Source: Alicyclobacillus sp. SO9 (GTDB lineage: Bacteria > Bacillota > Bacilli > Alicyclobacillales > Alicyclobacillaceae). Taken from it: a stretch of DNA of 64,000 nt. Of the stretch, positions 24,886 to 34,162 are shown in pieces. Made by a program: the position numbers and the translations under genes. Under the pieces are notes generated by a model, which worked only from the letters and a program-made list of their open reading frames with translations, did no database searches and was not told where the DNA came from. Positions within the stretch are counted from its first letter, which is position 1. The number at the start of each line of letters is the position of its first letter. The stretch covers positions 4,836,001 through 4,900,000 of the forward strand of contig NZ_CP066339.1 of NCBI RefSeq assembly GCF_016406125.1, read 5' to 3'.

Positions 24886-26688
24886 CTAGCGGGAGGACTG
24901 AATTGTATCAACATGCAAGCGGTCGGTCTCAACCTCCCACATAGCACGATAGACTCCACGCTTTCCAATCAATTCCTCATGCGTACCTCGTTCAACAATT
25001 CGCCCCGCATCGAATACCAGAATCTCGTCAAAGGCTTCCAGCCCGGTGAGGCGATGGGTTATGAGCAAAAGAGATTTGTCTTTTGCTACGCCCTTCAGAA
25101 CGCTGAGAAACTGTCTCTCTGTCAGCGCATCGAGTCCATTTGTGGGCTCGTCAAGCAGCAGAACAGGTGCTTCTTTGAGCAGTGCCCTGGCTAATGCCAA
25201 GCGCTGCTTCTCACCTCCAGAAAACCGTGTTCCAAATTCCCCTACCACAGTTTGATAGCCTTGTGGCAGTGTCCGCAGTAAGCCGTCAATCTGCGCCTGC
25301 TCGGCCGCCGCTTCCATTTGTGCATCCGTCGCATCAATTTTGCCCAACCGAAGATTCCCAGCAACCGTATCGTGAAAGAGATGCGCCGACTGTTCAACCA
25401 ATGCAAAGTTGGCTCTTACTTCTTCAGCGGTCAGACCCTCCACATCCACCCCGCCGAGTTGTATGCTGCCGGCAGAAGGCTGCCACAACCTCATAATGAG
25501 ATTGATCAATGTACTCTTGCCTGCACCGCTTGCACCAACAACCGCAATGTGCTTTCCTTCTGGCAAGGTAAACGTAATGTCTGTCAAGACATTCTCAGCC
25601 TGATTGGGATAACGAAAATGAACGTGATTGAGGGAGACATCAGCAGAGGCAGGGTGGTGCAAAGACTCCCCGTCCAGCAGCGGGCTGCGTTCATCTGCCA
25701 GAGCGAAAATTCTTCTTCCGGCTTCCACACATTCTCCTATTTGCTGAAAGGCGGTCGGGATTGGCATTAACGCTTCAAATGCAGACAGAGCCGCCAGCAT
25801 CATCGCAGCCAACACCACCCCTTTGACCTGGCCCAAGCTGACAGCAGCCGCACCAATCCACAAAACACCCCACATGGCAAGGTGATTCAAGCCAAGCAAC
25901 AAAGCACTGCTGAGGCCTTCAATGTTTGTCAGGCGAACCTGTTGGCGGTTAAACGCAGACTGCTCCTCCTCGTAGTGGTGCAGCCATTTCTTTACTTGGC
26001 CAAAGCTGATGATGTCTGCCATTCCAGCCATAGTGTCCGTCAGGCGGGTGTGAAGGCGACTTTTGCTCCTTACCAACTCGGCTCCGGCCTTCGCACTGAA
26101 TTGGTGAGACAGCCACGGCACACCAATTCCAGCCAACAAGTACAACAGAACAAATGTAACAGCGGACCAGAAGTTAAAACTCCAAAGGATAGCTGCGGTA
26201 AGTATCATAATCAGCAGTGCTACTGCAAGAGGTGCTAAACCGCGCAAATATAAGTTCTGAAGAGTGTCGATGTCCCCGACAACCGCAGCCATTACGTCTC
26301 CGCTCTGTCGACTTTGCCACAGCCAAGGGACCAATGGTTCAATCTTGGCATATAACCACACGCGCATCTGTTTTAAAATGCGAAAGGTCAAGTCGTGAGA
26401 CAGATACCGCTCACCATAGCGAAAAGCGGCCCGTGACAAACCGAAAAACCGCACCCCGACAATTGGCACCCATATCAGCAAAATTGTAATGGGGTGCAGG
26501 GCCGCTTTCGAAATCAGATAGCCCGACGTGGCCATCAGACCAACACTGGCACCGATTGTGGCGAATCCAAGCAGTACAGAAAGAAGTGTCTGCCCAGGAT
26601 AAGGTCGCTGGAATTTCAGCAATCGCCAAATGATGGTGGAGGTTTTCAAATTCGGCTGTAAACTGTTTGAGATGTGTTCCTGCTTCAC
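24886..26688 (-). CDS. cydC: Thiol reductant ABC exporter subunit CydC
   Basis: A 600-residue half-transporter: a six-helix membrane domain (1-320) with SGYLISKAALHPITILLIWV, then a nucleotide-binding domain with Walker A GASGAGKST, signature FSGGEKQRLALARALL and Walker B VLLLDEPTNGLD. CydDC exports cysteine or glutathione to the outer face and is needed to assemble cytochrome bd. The start overlaps the stop of the cydD gene by four bases, so the two are co-translated. No cydAB genes are in the window. Confidence 0.9.
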   Translation of the reverse strand: MKQEHISNSLQPNLKTSTIIWRLLKFQRPYPGQTLLSVLLGFATIGASVGLMATSGYLISKAALHPITILLIWVPIVGVRFFGLSRAAFRYGERYLSHDLTFRILKQMRVWLYAKIEPLVPWLWQSRQSGDVMAAVVGDIDTLQNLYLRGLAPLAVALLIMILTAAILWSFNFWSAVTFVLLYLLAGIGVPWLSHQFSAKAGAELVRSKSRLHTRLTDTMAGMADIISFGQVKKWLHHYEEEQSAFNRQQVRLTNIEGLSSALLLGLNHLAMWGVLWIGAAAVSLGQVKGVVLAAMMLAALSAFEALMPIPTAFQQIGECVEAGRRIFALADERSPLLDGESLHHPASADVSLNHVHFRYPNQAENVLTDITFTLPEGKHIAVVGASGAGKSTLINLIMRLWQPSAGSIQLGGVDVEGLTAEEVRANFALVEQSAHLFHDTVAGNLRLGKIDATDAQMEAAAEQAQIDGLLRTLPQGYQTVVGEFGTRFSGGEKQRLALARALLKEAPVLLLDEPTNGLDALTERQFLSVLKGVAKDKSLLLITHRLTGLEAFDEILVFDAGRIVERGTHEELIGKRGVYRAMWEVETDRLHVDTIQSSR

Positions 26689-28604
26689 TGTGCGGCACCC
26701 CCAACGTGAGCGCGATGCAATTCACGGTACAGTCCCTCTTCATTGATTAAGTCGCCGTGCGTCCCTACTTGGACGATGCGTCCGTGTTGCATGACAACAA
26801 TTCGATGGGCCTTTCGTACCGTGCTTAACCTGTGCGCGACCACAATGGCGGTCCGATTTTCTATGAGCCGCCCAAGCCCAGTCTGCACTAAGCGCTCCGT
26901 CGCTGCATCCAAGTGAGCCGTCGGCTCGTCCAACAAGACAAGCGGTGCATTTTTTAGCAATGCCCGAGCTACTGCAATACGCTGCTTCTGCCCGCCGCTT
27001 AGTCCAACGCCACCTTCGCCAATGACCGTTTGATAGCCGTGGGGCAGTTGCAAAATAAAGTCATGTGCTTGCGCAGCTTTGGCCGCCTCCTCCAGTTCTG
27101 CGCTCGCCGCATCCGGCCGCGCCATTAACAGGTTGGCCAAGACCGTGTCGGAAAAGACATGGGACGCCTGTCGCAAAGCCGCAACCTGGCTCCGCCACCG
27201 GGCGGTGTCCCACCGCTCCAGCGCTGTACCATTGGCTCGAATCGTACCCTCTGTAGGAGTGAGGAATCCTTGAATTAAATCAAGAAGGGTACTTTTGCCC
27301 GATCCGCTTGGACCCACAACAGCGACCATCTCCCCTGCCCCCACCGACAAAGTGACACCTGAGAGTGCGTTCAAGCGGCCCTGACTGTCTCCAGACGAAT
27401 CGCCAGCACGGCCGTATGAAAATGAGACACTGTCCAGTTCGATGCTTATCCCCCGCACCGCTCCAGCAGGCATCATGGGATGTGCCGGAAGTCTGTCACC
27501 CTTGACTTCAACCTCATTGACGTGATTGGCTTGACCTACCCCGTCAACTTCATTCTCATTCACCTCGTTGATCTCGTTGATCTCGTTGATCTCGTTACCG
27601 ATACCTTGAGGCTCAGCATCCAAAATTTCGAATATAGAACCGGCTGCCACAACTCCGTTCATGCCTGCATGGAACTCACTTCCAAGCGATCGAATTGGTT
27701 GATAAAAATCGGGAGTCAAAAGGAGAACAAAAAAGGCAATGAGGAACGAAATATGGCCCGAAATGAGTCGCAGGCCCAGAGATACAGCTACTACAGCTGT
27801 TCCGAGGGTCGCGAATAATTCCAGTAAAAATGACGACAGAAATGCAACACGCAACGTTTTCATCGTGGCAGTACGGTATGCTTCGCTAGCCTTTCCCATC
27901 CACTCAATCTGCTGACGGCTACGCCCAAACACTTTTAACGTTGTCATTCCTTGAAGAACATCCAAGAACCATGCAGCCAAAATACTCAGTTGCCGCCATT
28001 GCCGCTCGCTTGCAGACTCCGCCAACCGCCCCACCAGAATCATAAACATGACAATCAGAGGACCTGTAACAGCCAGTATCAGTGCAGTTATCCAATCCTG
28101 CGTCAACACCACAACCAAAAACGCCAAAGGCATCAGTACTGCCAAGGCCATTTGGGGAAGGTACTTCCGAAGAAAGTCCTCCAATTCTTCAATCCCATTG
28201 ACAACTGTGTTCATGATTTCACCCCTTCTTATACCTGAGGTATAAGAAGGTCCTAGTCTCATCAGATGCTGAAGCACTTGGCGACGCAAATCAGTTTTGA
28301 CCCGGATGGCAAGACGCGCAGCCGCTGTTTGACTCAACCAAGTCAGAAGTGAACGAATTATAATTAAACAAAGAATCACCCATAACCAGGGTCTTACAGA
28401 TGAAAAGGACACATGACTTAAAAAGATGCCATTAACAACACGAGCAAGACCGTAGGCTTGTACAATCAGCAACGCTCCACTGAGAACACCAATCGAAACC
28501 GTTGCCACGAGCAGCCAGCGTACAGCTCCGACTCGATTTATCAGACGTTTTGTCAACTCATTTACACTATTAGGTGTTGCTTGGTTTTTAGATGCTTTTT
28601 CCAT
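26685..28604 (-). CDS. cydD: Thiol reductant ABC exporter subunit CydD
   Basis: 639 residues, longer than the usual 540-590. The membrane domain (1-330) includes LVVVLTQDWITALILAVTGP. The ATPase domain has Walker A GPSGSGKST, signature LSGGQKQRIAVARAL and Walker B PLVLLDEPTAHLD. Between them lies an inserted acidic low-complexity linker (about 335-370) of NEI/NEV repeats encoded by a 9-bp tandem repeat. The ribosome site before ATG 28604 is weak (AGGAT). A 27-bp perfect palindrome lies in the coding sequence at 28224. Confidence 0.88.
   Translation of the reverse strand: MEKASKNQATPNSVNELTKRLINRVGAVRWLLVATVSIGVLSGALLIVQAYGLARVVNGIFLSHVSFSSVRPWLWVILCLIIIRSLLTWLSQTAAARLAIRVKTDLRRQVLQHLMRLGPSYTSGIRRGEIMNTVVNGIEELEDFLRKYLPQMALAVLMPLAFLVVVLTQDWITALILAVTGPLIVMFMILVGRLAESASERQWRQLSILAAWFLDVLQGMTTLKVFGRSRQQIEWMGKASEAYRTATMKTLRVAFLSSFLLELFATLGTAVVAVSLGLRLISGHISFLIAFFVLLLTPDFYQPIRSLGSEFHAGMNGVVAAGSIFEILDAEPQGIGNEINEINEINEVNENEVDGVGQANHVNEVEVKGDRLPAHPMMPAGAVRGISIELDSVSFSYGRAGDSSGDSQGRLNALSGVTLSVGAGEMVAVVGPSGSGKSTLLDLIQGFLTPTEGTIRANGTALERWDTARWRSQVAALRQASHVFSDTVLANLLMARPDAASAELEEAAKAAQAHDFILQLPHGYQTVIGEGGVGLSGGQKQRIAVARALLKNAPLVLLDEPTAHLDAATERLVQTGLGRLIENRTAIVVAHRLSTVRKAHRIVVMQHGRIVQVGTHGDLINEEGLYRELHRAHVGGAAQ
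27564..27598. repeat. 9-bp tandem repeat inside cydD
   Basis: CTCGTTGAT is repeated three times and then partly, encoding an asparagine-glutamate-isoleucine run in the linker of CydD. The number of copies can change without breaking the frame. Confidence 0.9.
28224..28250. repeat. 27-bp perfect palindrome inside cydD
   Basis: CCTTCTTATACC and GGTATAAGAAGG flank a 3-nt loop (TGA). The palindrome encodes PSYTSGIRRG in the early membrane domain of CydD. It may be chance, an insertion scar or a hairpin that affects the transcript. Confidence 0.85.
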
Positions 28605-29139
28605 GCCATTATCCTAGCACTGCGAGGAACCAAACAAAAGCTGCACCGGAAACGCAGATTTCGAGTCGGCATCAAGTTGTTTAAAAGAACAAGCAACATG
28701 CATGTTCAGGGTGTGAGTCCATTCTGACGCGAGGCAAGCGAGCGACCGATAAGACGCAGTTAACCACAAACACTTTTGTGGAAATGGGGCCCAGTATGTC
28801 ATAATGATTTATATTTGTCGCAATTCTGTTGCAACTACGATAGAATTGTGAGAAAGTTACATTTTTAAAGAACAAACAACAATACCCAGACAAAAGAGTT
28901 GCGGTTTGCTTTGCAGACTGACAGAGGTCTGGTGCCGCTTATAAGACAATAATCTGTAACCCAGAACCATACAGGCCAAAGATGCAAGAGTATTGAAGAA
29001 CGATTTAGGAGAATGATTTAGGAGCACCCATTTAAGAAAGCCGTTCAGGACAATGATCCAGGAGAACGGCCGGAAGAAAATGATTTAAGCGATTGATTCA
29101 AGCGATTGATTCAAGAGAATGAGGAAGGGAGTCTTCTAC
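28605..29139. other. 535-bp intergenic region with degenerate repeats
   Basis: No convincing gene. A small hairpin CCACAAA/TTTGTGG lies at 28763-28780. From about 28990 the sequence is a degenerate 13-15 bp repeat (GATTTAGGAGAAT-like, then two exact copies of AGCGATTGATTCA at 29088-29113) that runs up to the ribosome site of the binding-protein gene. Confidence 0.6.
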
Positions 29140-30090
29140 GTGAAACGCACTATGGGGGTTGTAGCTTCAGTCACAGTACTGGCTACATTAGCTGTATCGG
29201 GTTGCGGTACGAGCACCGGAAACAAAAACCAAAACACAAGTAGTTCCGGCGCGGGCAACACCGCCAATCAGGCAACGACAAATACGTCGTCAAGTTCAAG
29301 TACCGGCGACAAAAACAAGCAGATTACAATTGGCTACATGAATTGGACGGAAGATGTTGCAGCAACGTTCTTGTGGAAGCGGTTGCTGGAGCAGAAGGGA
29401 TATAAGGTAGACTTGAAACAATTGAGTCCTGGTCCCGTCTGGGAAGGTCTGTACGGAAACCAAGTCAACCTGTTTCTCGACACTTGGATGCCGTATGCTG
29501 ACAAACATTATATGAACAAATACGGATCACATGTGAATGTGCTCGGACGTTGGTACGCAGGGAATACAAAGGAAGGCTTCGTCGTACCGGACTACATGAA
29601 GAATATCAAGACAGTAGCCGACCTCCGGACTCATGCCAAGGAGTTTGGCGGGAAGATTGTGGGTATATCACCGGGATCGATTGAAATGGGCCAAGCCAAA
29701 ACAGCCATCCAAAAATACAACCTCCCGTATAAGCTTCAATCAAGCTCGTCCGCGGCGATGTTGACAGCGCTGAAACGCGCCTATGATAACAAGCAGCCCA
29801 TCGTTGTCACATTGTGGAGTCCGCACTGGGCGTTCGCTAAGTATCACTTGCACTACATTCCTGATCCGAAAAATGTATTTGGCAAGCCTGGCGTCATCGA
29901 AACCGTAGCCACAAAAACGTGGAGCGCGAGCCATCCTACGGCCATCTCCTGGCTCAAGAACTTCCATTTAAGCGTCAAACAGCTGGGAACGCTGGAAGAA
30001 GACATTAATAATCATCCGCAAGACAAGATGGCTGGCGTCGATCAGTGGATCAGCAAGAACAAACAGCTAGTCGACGCATGGTTTAAGTAG
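29140..30090 (+). CDS. Glycine betaine/choline-type ABC substrate-binding lipoprotein (OpuAC family)
   Basis: About 316 residues with a lipoprotein signal (LAVSGCG) and a serine/asparagine linker, then an OpuAC domain: ITIGYMNWTEDVAATFLW, NLFLDTWMPYADKHY, ISPGSIEMGQAK and VVTLWSPHWAFAKY. The tryptophans in NWTE, DTWMP and LWSPHWAF match the aromatic cage that binds quaternary amines. I start at GTG 29140 (AAGGGAG 8 nt upstream) rather than ATG 29119, which is part of that site. No permease or ATPase gene is adjacent, so it must serve a transporter encoded elsewhere. Confidence 0.9.
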   Translation: MKRTMGVVASVTVLATLAVSGCGTSTGNKNQNTSSSGAGNTANQATTNTSSSSSTGDKNKQITIGYMNWTEDVAATFLWKRLLEQKGYKVDLKQLSPGPVWEGLYGNQVNLFLDTWMPYADKHYMNKYGSHVNVLGRWYAGNTKEGFVVPDYMKNIKTVADLRTHAKEFGGKIVGISPGSIEMGQAKTAIQKYNLPYKLQSSSSAAMLTALKRAYDNKQPIVVTLWSPHWAFAKYHLHYIPDPKNVFGKPGVIETVATKTWSASHPTAISWLKNFHLSVKQLGTLEEDINNHPQDKMAGVDQWISKNKQLVDAWFK

Positions 30091-30117
30091 GGTTTAAAAG
30101 ACTATCGAGTAGCGCAG

Positions 30118-30144
30118 CGCTGCAGGCAGAAAGGGCCTGCAGCG
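30118..30144 (+). terminator. Stem-loop after the binding-protein gene
   Basis: A perfect 10-bp stem CGCTGCAGGC/GCCTGCAGCG with a 7-nt loop begins 28 bp after the stop codon. The tract after it (TGGGTTG) is poor in T. Confidence 0.6.
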
Positions 30145-30283
30145 TGGGTTGCGTGGCGCGGATTGCGCGGCACAGTGTGCCGATACCTCGAGGCGCATAC
30201 CACGGCGAATGGATGTTTGGGGGATACTCGGCTGGGCGCAGACCGGCAGACCCAAATGCGGGCCGTCGGATACCCGGGGGGGT

Positions 30284-30560
30284 GGTATCCACAAACTGAA
30301 TAAGCTCCTCTCACGCGCTTATTCCTCCATTTGTCACACCAAACCACTCAATAAGCGCTTCCCAAGCGCTTATTATCCGATTTCCATACCCCGTAGCGGT
30401 ATCTACAAGCTAAATAAGCTCCTCCCACGCGCTTATTCCTCCATTTGTCACACCAAACCACTCAATAAGCGCTTCCCAAGCGCTTATTATCCGCCACTAT
30501 ACCTAGGGGTGGTATCCGGCGGACTCAATGTCGGCAAATTTATACCCCGCAGCGGTATAC
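30284..30560. repeat. Duplicated 114-bp palindromic intergenic element
   Basis: Two copies with 114-bp spacing (the shared core starts at 30299 and 30413) are nearly identical over about 80 bp. Each contains AATAAGCGCTT-CCC-AAGCGCTTATT, a perfect 25-bp palindrome, plus a weaker copy with ATAAGCTCCTC/GCGCTTATT. The units are bounded by GGTATC/TACCCC half-sites that also form hairpins (ATACC-CCGTAGC-GGTAT, TATACC-CCGCAGC-GGTATA). No open frame fits. The rest of 30145-30764 holds nothing else recognisable. It resembles REP/MITE-like elements. Confidence 0.8.
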
Positions 30561-30764
30561 AGGAGGGTTAATGCCAGTCATCGAATACGCGGTGGGTGGT
30601 ATCATCAAACTCATTAAGCTCCTCAGTGCACTTCGGAGACTCCCTCCGCCAGTCCTGTCAGCTGTCGATTCAGGCCTTCCGTGCATGCCGATTATCTGTT
30701 CACGATGCCTGGACGCGGTCTTCTAGGGTCATCCAACAACACACGATCTCATTCCCAGTTCCAT

Positions 30765-31337
30765 TTACATTTCGTGAAAAAAGTGTTGGATAGCAAACAA
30801 ATCAGGCTCGGGTACAGTTTCCTGTATCTGTGTAAAGATGACTTGTTCCTCCAATTGGACATGTCCCTTTAATAAACCGCCCAGCTTATGAAAGGTATTT
30901 AAGCTTATATTGTCTACCGATGGCTTGGGAACGGGGGTGGGTGCTGTTTGAGTACCGTGATCGCCATTTGTGTCGGCTTGATCTCTACTTTTTAGTCCCC
31001 GATCAGCCCGTTCCGCATCATCACGCACTTCCCCTTCATCACCCATACCATCTCTGATGGTCTGTACAAGCATTCGAATCTGTACGTGCTCAATGAGCAT
31101 TCTGATGACATTTTCGTCATCCTGTAAATCCTTATACTTTGCGTATGTGGGTAACAACACGTCTTCTTCTTCGCGAAAGTGATGGTTGCCGCTGTCATCC
31201 CAGAATTGAATAACCTCTTGCCGCAGTTTGGTTACGTCCTCAATTTGGGCGCGTTTCAGATTCATCGCAACCACCAATGCATGGTGGTGATGACGAGATA
31301 ATTCCTGAAGTGCTTCATGCCTCTTAATGCCAGCCAC
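30765..31337 (-). CDS. Hemerythrin HHE cation-binding domain protein
   Basis: About 190 residues. The hemerythrin-like four-helix bundle shows RHEALQELSRHHHHAL, the second helix NHHFREEEDVLLP, IEHVQIRMLV, and, after a disordered insert (about 110-150, rich in D, T and P), the last helix LLKGHVQLEEQVIFTQIQE. The His and Glu residues would hold a diiron site that binds O2 or senses NO or redox state. I choose GTG 31337, six bases after GGAGGGG, over the open frame to 31409. It is downstream of an ECF sigma gene on the same strand and may be its target. Confidence 0.88.
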   Translation of the reverse strand: MAGIKRHEALQELSRHHHHALVVAMNLKRAQIEDVTKLRQEVIQFWDDSGNHHFREEEDVLLPTYAKYKDLQDDENVIRMLIEHVQIRMLVQTIRDGMGDEGEVRDDAERADRGLKSRDQADTNGDHGTQTAPTPVPKPSVDNISLNTFHKLGGLLKGHVQLEEQVIFTQIQETVPEPDLFAIQHFFHEM

Positions 31338-31451
31338 AGGCCGCCCCTCCTTCACTCTCTGCCTTCCTATGTACCTCATATTGTAGTCAAGTCCAGGCTG
31401 TTCCGCCAAAATGCCAAAATGCCAAAATTCCTACTACAACTATATATGACA

Positions 31452-32024
31452 TCAAACTATCTCTTCACGTCCGGGCCACACGGTACGGAGTTTACGCAAA
31501 GCGCGGCTATAGGTGACGCGCACACGTGCCTGACTCCAACCGAGAATACGGGCGGTTTCGAGCACACTGAAACTTTGGTAAATCCGACAGAGAACGACAA
31601 GACGCATATGTTGCGGTAATTTGTCGACAAACATCCTGATGCAGGTGGATTCGTCTTGTTTGACGGTGTAGTCCAAGGGATCGACGGCTGTTTCGCTGCT
31701 CATTTTTGCAATGTCTTCCCCTTCGACATCGTCCGCCCGATACTTGGCACGACGTGACTGCTTTCGCCAATAATCTGTTATGACATTGCGCGCAATGGCA
31801 AGCACCCAAGTGCGCACACTGGATTTGCCATGAAATTGATGATAGTTTCGAGCTACCTTCACGAAGACATCCTGGACAATTTCTTCGGCATCCTCTTCTG
31901 TTTGCGCCGCACTTCTGGCAAATGCCATCACAGCAGCGTAGTGTACGTCGTACAATTCTCGAAAACAGGAGTTGGACATGGGGGTGTTCGTGTTCGATAT
32001 ATCAGATGATGACATATGCGTCAC
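31452..32024 (-). CDS. ECF RNA polymerase sigma factor
   Basis: 190 residues. Region 2 shows AEEIVQDVFVKVARNYHQF and SSVRTWVLAIARNVITDYWRKQ; region 4 shows KLPQHMRLVVLCRIYQSFSV and LGWSQARVRVTYSRALRKLR. It starts at GTG 32024, which overlaps the TGA of the upstream gene (GTGA), with GGAGGGGG as ribosome site. The upstream gene encodes a single-pass membrane protein with anti-sigma architecture, so the usual sigma-first order is reversed. Confidence 0.92.
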   Translation of the reverse strand: MTHMSSSDISNTNTPMSNSCFRELYDVHYAAVMAFARSAAQTEEDAEEIVQDVFVKVARNYHQFHGKSSVRTWVLAIARNVITDYWRKQSRRAKYRADDVEGEDIAKMSSETAVDPLDYTVKQDESTCIRMFVDKLPQHMRLVVLCRIYQSFSVLETARILGWSQARVRVTYSRALRKLRTVWPGREEIV

Positions 32025-33994
32025 TGGCTGCCCCCTCCAGTCAATAGTCCTGTCAGCGACTTTCTATAGACATGAGCCGATCCCGTTACCATGACGTAAA
32101 GGGAATTATCTTTCGCGTCATACCACCACGATGTAGCATCGCGATGTAACAGTTGCATGTCCTTGCCCTGATTGACAAGCCACAAGCCAGCCGTCGTTTG
32201 CACCAAAGCACGACCGGCACCCGCCCGGCGAATGTCGATAATTCGTCCGCTCACAGATGGACCGGCGGAAATTGACGACGCGTTCACTCCAAACCAAGCG
32301 GCCACGCTGAGTTTCGTTGCTGTTTCACTGCTGGCCGGAACGTTTGCCGGACCACTGGTGGACATATGTTTATAATCAGCGGCTAGCACGTAGTACTGAT
32401 TCAGCCATACGTAAGGGCCGCGGAGCTCAGGAAAAGAGCCCCAGCCCTTTGCAGCCCGTCCCGTCGTTGAAAACGCAGCCAGCCCTCTGGTTGTGACGAC
32501 AGACACTTCGAACCCGTCTCTTGACCACTGCAGCACATGCCGTGCGCCGCCTGAGACATTCAGCGAGACACCTTGCACCACTGTATGCAGTTTTTTTGTC
32601 AACACATTGTACGTTACGATGGTATAGTTTTGAGGTACTTTCCCGGAATCTACAGAATTTGTGTCTGGCAGGACCGCAGCCAAGACGTCTCCGTTTGTCG
32701 GCGACCACTCGGCCGCAACCGCTTTTGCCAACCGGGGAACGACCTGCCTGTTGATGCGAACCGATGCACGGGACTTTGACCATATTTTCTCGATCCAGTT
32801 GCCGCCCGTACTTTCCTTAGCCCAAACAGTCATCGGCACGTCCGATTCATTTTGGTTGGCTGCATACTTTTTACTGTTCACTTTACTGTTTATATGGCTG
32901 CTCGCACCACTGTTTCCGTCAGGCTTTATGGAAGTGGTTTGGGGCAAGTGATGATGGGTACTTCCATAAGTTACTGCGGATTTTTGCAAGTGTTTGCTAG
33001 TTACGCCCGAAGAATTTGGTCCAATTGGGAAGTAGCGCACTTGCCCTGCACGCAGGGTGACCCTTCCTGCCTGTACATTCTTATCTACTTGTGCTGTCGC
33101 GGTATTTCTATTGCTCTCAGATTGAGATACATTACCCTGTGAGACTGCCTGACGGGCGGCGGACTGATTGGATTTTTGTGAAGTTCTCGGACCTTGAGTC
33201 GGCAAATAGGCGAGTACCACACTGCCATTGAGATCCTTCATCACAACCGCACTCGTTGGTGTGGAAGCTGCAATCCTCAATTTTCTGTCAGAGACTTTAA
33301 TTTCTTGACCGCTCATGTTTTCAAGAAACGTTCCCGTCCCTGGTTTATAAAGTGCCAACCATTGTCCATTGGGAGAAGCCAGCGATTTGTGAACAGATGT
33401 ATACGCAGGTGAAACGGATCCCAGTGTGGATACCTTCGTCAGTTGGAAACCCTTAGGTACCCCATTTGTCTTGGTTGTGTCTGCTTTGGACACGTGTAGG
33501 GAAGCAAAGTGACGAACATTACGTAAAGAAAACCATTTAGCAAAAACAGACTGTTTTGGTGACCCGATATAAGTCAGCAAGCCGGCAGCGACGACGACTG
33601 CCGCGACAATGGCCACAACCGGCACCACATTTCTTATCCTGCGCCGAAGCGTGGAATACAGGCCGTTGTAATTTGGAGCATGATAAAACCGGCTCTCCTA
33701 AAGTGGCGCATTTTGACGGCCGGCGTCTACAGCCTTTCCATCAGGCAATCCGCTTTCAGGTGAATCTGCATCGAGCGAAGTTGTCCTATTGTCACGAATA
33801 CCGGTGCTGGAGGATTGGTGATTGGCTGATTCGTGCTCCAACTGCCTCTGAATGTTTATCCATACCCGTTCCTTTTGCATCTGGAAATTACTAGAGTATG
33901 CTGTCGTGCTGTCCTCATCAGACAATTTTTGACGGGCCTGCATCGACTTCCTGAGTTTGGCCTCCCATTCAGACGCTTTCAGCTTTTTCCTCAC
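32021..33994 (-). pseudogene. Anti-sigma-like membrane protein interrupted by an in-frame TAG
   Basis: From GTG 33994 (GGGAGGGG 7 nt upstream) a 98-codon frame encodes a hydrophilic cytoplasmic domain (KERVWINIQRQLEHE) and ends at TAG 33698-33700. The same frame then stays open: a basic stretch LYSTLRRRIRN, a membrane helix (VVAIVAAVVVAAGLLTYIG) and an outer domain of about 500 residues with repeated W/G-rich segments, perhaps a beta-propeller, down to 32021. Cytoplasmic domain, helix and outer domain are the parts of one anti-sigma protein. The second part could be made alone from GTG 33628 (weak AGGA). Mutation, readthrough or sequencing error could explain the stop. Confidence 0.75.
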
Positions 33995-34070
33995 GTCGAT
34001 ACCCCTCCCGCACAAGTCTATTGTATTAGACGGTATTTGGAGGAAAAGCGAAACAACATTTTTCATCATG

Positions 34071-34107
34071 ACTGCATCGCAGTCATCGCAGTCATCGCAG
34101 TCATCGC
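34071..34107. repeat. 9-bp tandem repeat between anti-sigma and PAS-GGDEF-EAL genes
   Basis: AGTCATCGC is repeated three times exactly (34081-34107) with a degenerate copy before it. It is intergenic. Confidence 0.85.
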
Positions 34108-34162
34108 AGCGGGGCCAGCAGTCTCAGCCAGCGCAAGAGCTGCCATGGTCGCCCCCCAGAAA

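Noticed and set aside
30284-30560. CRISPR-like array in the 30 kb repeat region
   Set aside because: Only two units with 114-bp spacing, the shared core is about 80 bp and there are no spacers of uniform size or cas genes.
30145-30571. Long plus- and minus-strand open frames in the repeat region
   Set aside because: They lack ribosome sites, cross the palindromic repeats and have no protein-like composition.
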